DNA from: an uncultured Clostridium sp.
GTDB lineage: Bacteria > Bacillota > Clostridia > Lachnospirales > Lachnospiraceae
Direction: 5' to 3'
Assembly: GCA_900543885.1 (NCBI GenBank)
Contig: UQTA01000023.1
Span: forward strand, 1-41,233
Length of the DNA stretch: 41,233 bases
Each line of letters starts with the position of its first letter. The stretch's first letter is position 1. Below the pieces are notes generated by a model. That model was not told where the DNA came from. It made no database searches and was given only the letters and a program-made list of their open reading frames with translations. The position numbers and the translations under genes are program-made. Positions 38,727-41,233 of this stretch are shown here, one piece after another.

Positions 38727-38785
38727 ATCAGCTTGCGCGGATCCTGGGATATCAGAAAGAACTTATTGAATTAAGATTAAAATGA
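38726..38785 (+). pseudogene. 3' fragment of an ImmA-like gene
   Basis: Reads LDQLARILGYQKELIELRLK and stop at 38783-38785, in a different frame from the DUF4160 gene. The intact ImmA gene at 36516-36947 ends CQCTGYPEELINLRLK. The rest of the gene is missing. Confidence 0.65.
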
Positions 38786-38851
38786 CTATATGCTTTCATT
38801 CAAAAAGGGCTTTGAAAAATCTATATTAAAATTTACGAAAGGGGAGTTTAT

Positions 38852-39877
38852 ATGTTTTCAGCAGATGAAACCTTAAATATTTTGACTACTTGTGGAATTC
38901 CAGTAATTGATCCTTCCACAAATTATTGGTTTATCAGGACTAACGGAGGCGATAATTTTGAAAACTTTTACTTTGGGCAATATGTTGCCATCGGTTGGGA
39001 TAAAATTGATGATCTTGATTTCATAAAACACTGCTCTCTTAATGATTTAAAAGATGAAATCATTGAGTCATATCCAGATGATTCTAAACCTGGATCAACT
39101 GCATCGCAAATTATGCGCTTTGTAAATGACATGAAAATCGGTGACTACGTACTGGTTCCTGGAGCAAATTGTGACCGTATTGCTATTGGACAAATTACCA
39201 GCGACCCATACATCTACGAAGCCTCTGATCAAGAACGTATTGATGTGATGTTTTTTGATGAAGAAATATCATATTTGAAACGTAGGAATGTCAATTGGAT
39301 TGCAGATCGACCGTTCGAACGACGCGAATTAGATCCAATGCTCATACCAATTATCTATTCCTATGGTACTATCGTCAACGCTAATCCGTATTCGGGCTTT
39401 ATTAACCGAACCTTATATAGCTGTTATATTCAAGGAAAAGAAATGCACGCAATATTTGATGTAACCACTACTCAAAACATTGCTGCTGTCGATTTATATA
39501 ATTTTATCGACTCTATTTTTGAAAGTGCTGATATATATTCAGAATTATATAATATACCTATTGAAAAAAATGAATTTTCCATTAAAGCTGCTATAAACTC
39601 TCCTGGCCCTGTAGAAATTATTACATGTGCGACCAGTGCTTTCCTCTTATTGACATCATTATCATTATTTATCAATGGCGCTAAAGTAAAATTTTCCTTT
39701 GATATATTTAAAATTATTAAAGGAAATGTTGATATCGATTCACCTGGATTAATTGATAAAATTAGGAACTTTCAAAAAATAGCTACTGAAAATGAAATTA
39801 AGCTAAAGGAAACCGAGGCTAAAATTGAAGAATCAAGAAAAAAGCTAAAGATAAGAAAAAAAGAAAATAAAAACTAG
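38852..39877 (+). CDS. PUA/EVE-like domain protein with a C-terminal membrane segment
   Basis: 341 residues with GAAAGGGGAG upstream. The N-terminal ~190 residues (TNYWFIRTNGGDNFENFYFG, YVAIGWDKIDDLDFI, KIGDYVLVPGANCDRIAIGQI) resemble the PUA/EVE-like reader domain that precedes the nuclease in Mrr-type restriction systems (WmVRaGe...VAIGWgelgDL). No nuclease follows. Instead comes a segment EIITCATSAFLLLTSLSLFI of membrane type and then a charged coiled coil (EIKLKETEAKIEESRKKLK). A sensor coupled to a membrane effector is a plausible antiviral or exclusion design, but this is inference. Confidence 0.65.
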   Translation: MFSADETLNILTTCGIPVIDPSTNYWFIRTNGGDNFENFYFGQYVAIGWDKIDDLDFIKHCSLNDLKDEIIESYPDDSKPGSTASQIMRFVNDMKIGDYVLVPGANCDRIAIGQITSDPYIYEASDQERIDVMFFDEEISYLKRRNVNWIADRPFERRELDPMLIPIIYSYGTIVNANPYSGFINRTLYSCYIQGKEMHAIFDVTTTQNIAAVDLYNFIDSIFESADIYSELYNIPIEKNEFSIKAAINSPGPVEIITCATSAFLLLTSLSLFINGAKVKFSFDIFKIIKGNVDIDSPGLIDKIRNFQKIATENEIKLKETEAKIEESRKKLKIRKKENKN

Positions 39878-39898
39878 GGCTGGATACTTAATCCAGCC
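39878..39898. terminator. Bidirectional terminator between convergent genes
   Basis: Stem GGCTGGAT/ATCCAGCC (8 bp) with loop ACTTA. On minus it is followed by TAGTTTTTATTTTC. It serves the PUA/EVE-like gene and the convergent small membrane gene. Confidence 0.7.
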
Positions 39899-40088
39899 TC
39901 TCAATCATAAAACTTTTCTTTACAAATATAAACGATATAATCAAAAATATGATTTCATGCAAATATATCTTTCCAGCAAATATAATTCTTGGCATATGCA
40001 GTAAAGAAATAAAGACAAGACGCTGTAATAGATATGCAATAGAAAATAAAAATATATAAATACTATATTTTGAGATGCAATATCTCAT
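39888..40088 (-). CDS. Small membrane protein, convergent to the PUA/EVE-like gene
   Basis: 66 residues from ATG 40088 with GGGGGT upstream. MRYCISKYSIYIFLFSIAYL is the first membrane segment, then MPRIIFAGKIYLHEIIFLII the second. It ends inside the shared terminator. Being on the opposite strand, it may be a control or immunity partner, but this is a guess. Confidence 0.55.
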   Translation of the reverse strand: MRYCISKYSIYIFLFSIAYLLQRLVFISLLHMPRIIFAGKIYLHEIIFLIISFIFVKKSFMIERLD

Positions 40089-40193
40089 AACAAGACCCCC
40101 TTTCTTTATAGAACTATGATACATCACATTGCGCCCTGTGACAACTTACGAATTCTTAATTTTAATATCCGATTATAGGGAGGAATATGTTTT

Positions 40194-40739
40194 ATGCCAT
40201 TATTAAAAAACGATCAGTATACATCTGAAGACTGCTGGAACCTACCGGAAGGCACCAGAGCAGAACTCATTGACGGTAAATTCTACGACATGGCACCACC
40301 CAGTCGAATCCACCAAAGACTTGTTTCTAAACTAACATCTGTTATTGATCAGTACATTAGTAATCATCACGGAAATTGTCAGGTATATCCTGCTCCATTT
40401 GCTGTTAATCTTGATGCTGATGATAGAGACTGGGTAGAACCAGATATTTCTGTTATCTGCAACCCTAATAAGCTTACTGATCGGGGATGCTCCGGAGCTC
40501 CAGATCTGATTATAGAGATTGCTTCACCAGTTAGTAGCAAAATGAATTACATCAAGAAAAACGTTTTATATTTAGAAGCAGGAGTAAAAGAATACTGGAT
40601 CGTAAACCCGATAAAAGAATGGGTTACTGTATATCGTTATGAGGAAGATGCGGCGCCTACCAATTACACTTTCACGCAGCCGATCACTGTAGGTATCTAT
40701 AAAAACTTAACTATTACCATTGCAGACTTATTAAACTAA
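40194..40739 (+). CDS. Uma2-family putative nuclease
   Basis: 181 residues of the Uma2 (DUF820) family of PD-(D/E)XK nuclease fold. YTSEDCWNLPEGTRAELIDG gives the first acidic residues (Glu/Asp), WVEPDISVICNPN carries the catalytic Asp, and DLIIEIASPVSSKMNYIKK has the E-x-x-S/K motif. The AGGGAGGAA site lies upstream. Uma2 genes are widespread and of unknown biological role. It is followed 17 bases later by the small partner gene. Confidence 0.88.
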   Translation: MPLLKNDQYTSEDCWNLPEGTRAELIDGKFYDMAPPSRIHQRLVSKLTSVIDQYISNHHGNCQVYPAPFAVNLDADDRDWVEPDISVICNPNKLTDRGCSGAPDLIIEIASPVSSKMNYIKKNVLYLEAGVKEYWIVNPIKEWVTVYRYEEDAAPTNYTFTQPITVGIYKNLTITIADLLN

Positions 40740-40756
40740 ACATGGAGGTGCTCACT

Positions 40757-41038
40757 ATGTTATATCCATTTATGACATTGAATGACGGAACTGAAATTGT
40801 ACATTCAGAAACCATTGAAACAGCTGGAAAGGAAAAAGTTGAGGTACGTATTGAAAAACCAGTGTATGGCGGTTTTCATTCAGCTACCTGCTGGCTTCCT
40901 GAATACAAATGGGAAAATATCGACGGCTTCTCTCCTGAGGATATTCAATATTTTCAAGAGTTATTAGAGTCGGTTGCGCACATTATCTTGCAGTTAGCAC
41001 GAGAAGGTGGTATTGAAGGAGAAAAGATAAGTAACTAA
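40757..41038 (+). CDS. Small acidic protein paired with the Uma2 nuclease
   Basis: 93 residues from ATG 40757, eight bases after GGAGG; a frame beginning five codons earlier is less likely. MLYPFMTLNDGTEIVHSETI, then YGGFHSATCWLPEYKWENID and QYFQELLESVAHIILQLAR. It is the paralogue of the protein at 38192-38464. Such small partners recur next to Uma2 or DUF4160 here, so it is perhaps an antitoxin-like protein. Confidence 0.68.
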   Translation: MLYPFMTLNDGTEIVHSETIETAGKEKVEVRIEKPVYGGFHSATCWLPEYKWENIDGFSPEDIQYFQELLESVAHIILQLAREGGIEGEKISN

Positions 41039-41053
41039 AAATACAATTAAATG

Positions 41054-41092
41054 TGAACAAATAGGTTCAAATATACTCAAAATCCAGAGTAT
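41054..41092. other. Two short hairpins after the last gene
   Basis: TGAAC-AAATAG-GTTCA (41054-41069) and ATACTC-AAAATCCA-GAGTAT (41073-41092). The second is followed by TCGTTT, a weak terminator-like tail, just before the structured stretch. Confidence 0.5.
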
Positions 41093-41098
41093 TCGTTT

Positions 41099-41233
41099 GT
41101 GCTAACGTCAAAGCAGTCGGAAACGTCGAGAAGTAACCAGTGCAAGTTGGAACAGCCTTGCTAATTATAGGATAGAACCTTGATGGTGACGTTTGGACAA
41201 TGGTAGAAGCCTACGAAAACCAAGTAGCAAAAC
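41099..41233 (+). other. Structured RNA-like stretch, possible group II intron 5' end
   Basis: It begins GTGCT, near the GTGCG start of group II introns, right behind the terminator-like hairpin. It holds nested pairings: AACGTCA (41104-41110) with TGACGTT (about 41186-41193), GCAAG/CTTGC, AGG/CCT and GTAG-AAGC-CTAC. No long open frame covers it. The window ends before any reverse transcriptase could be seen, so the call is tentative. Confidence 0.35.

Overview
The window is most of a contractile-tailed temperate phage (prophage) of a low-to-mid GC Clostridia host, probably a Lachnospiraceae gut bacterium. This rests on the PBSX/Xkd-type tail families, the DUF1073-DUF2213-DUF2184 head families, the strong AGGAGG-type ribosome binding sites, and a Tn1549-like conjugative-element fragment at the left edge. 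Calls come from reading motifs and family resemblance; no database search was run.

Layout. 1-~420 is the edge of a conjugative element: the first codons of a replication/HTH protein and its leader, butted against a 3'-truncated tyrosine recombinase (357-1109). 1165-1698 is an invertible tail-fibre segment: an 18-bp perfect inverted repeat bounds two alternative fibre C-termini placed tail to tail. From there to ~23.6 kb the minus strand carries the late operon, in reverse order of transcription: fibre, baseplate, tape measure, tail chaperone with a -1 frameshift, tube, sheath, connectors, capsid, protease/scaffold, head morphogenesis with a toxin-like tail, portal, and terminases. It is interrupted by two cargo genes, a lipoprotein and a C39-like peptidase. 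A short tRNA-like gene and a probable late promoter with 9-bp repeats lie at ~23.0-23.16 kb, next to the late regulator gene. 23.6-33.9 kb holds small accessory genes, RusA, a putative origin, a primase-helicase, a DEAH helicase, a DUF669 protein, a RecA-like ATPase, an SMC/RecF-like ATPase and an excisionase-like protein, all on minus.

33.9-41.0 kb is the lysogeny and cargo region, mostly plus strand. It has a repressor/Cro-like switch with mirrored promoters and operators, an ImmA-type peptidase, and several unfamiliar cargo genes: a membrane protein plus FlgT-like pair, a PUA/EVE-like membrane protein, a DUF4160 pair and a Uma2-nuclease pair. Fragments of the 3' ends of repressor, ImmA and another gene are scattered between cargo genes, which suggests repeated modular replacement.

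No holin or endolysin is visible. The late operon runs into the truncated recombinase and then foreign element DNA, so the lysis module is probably lost or displaced and the prophage may be defective. The last ~135 bases look like the start of a structured RNA, possibly a group II intron.
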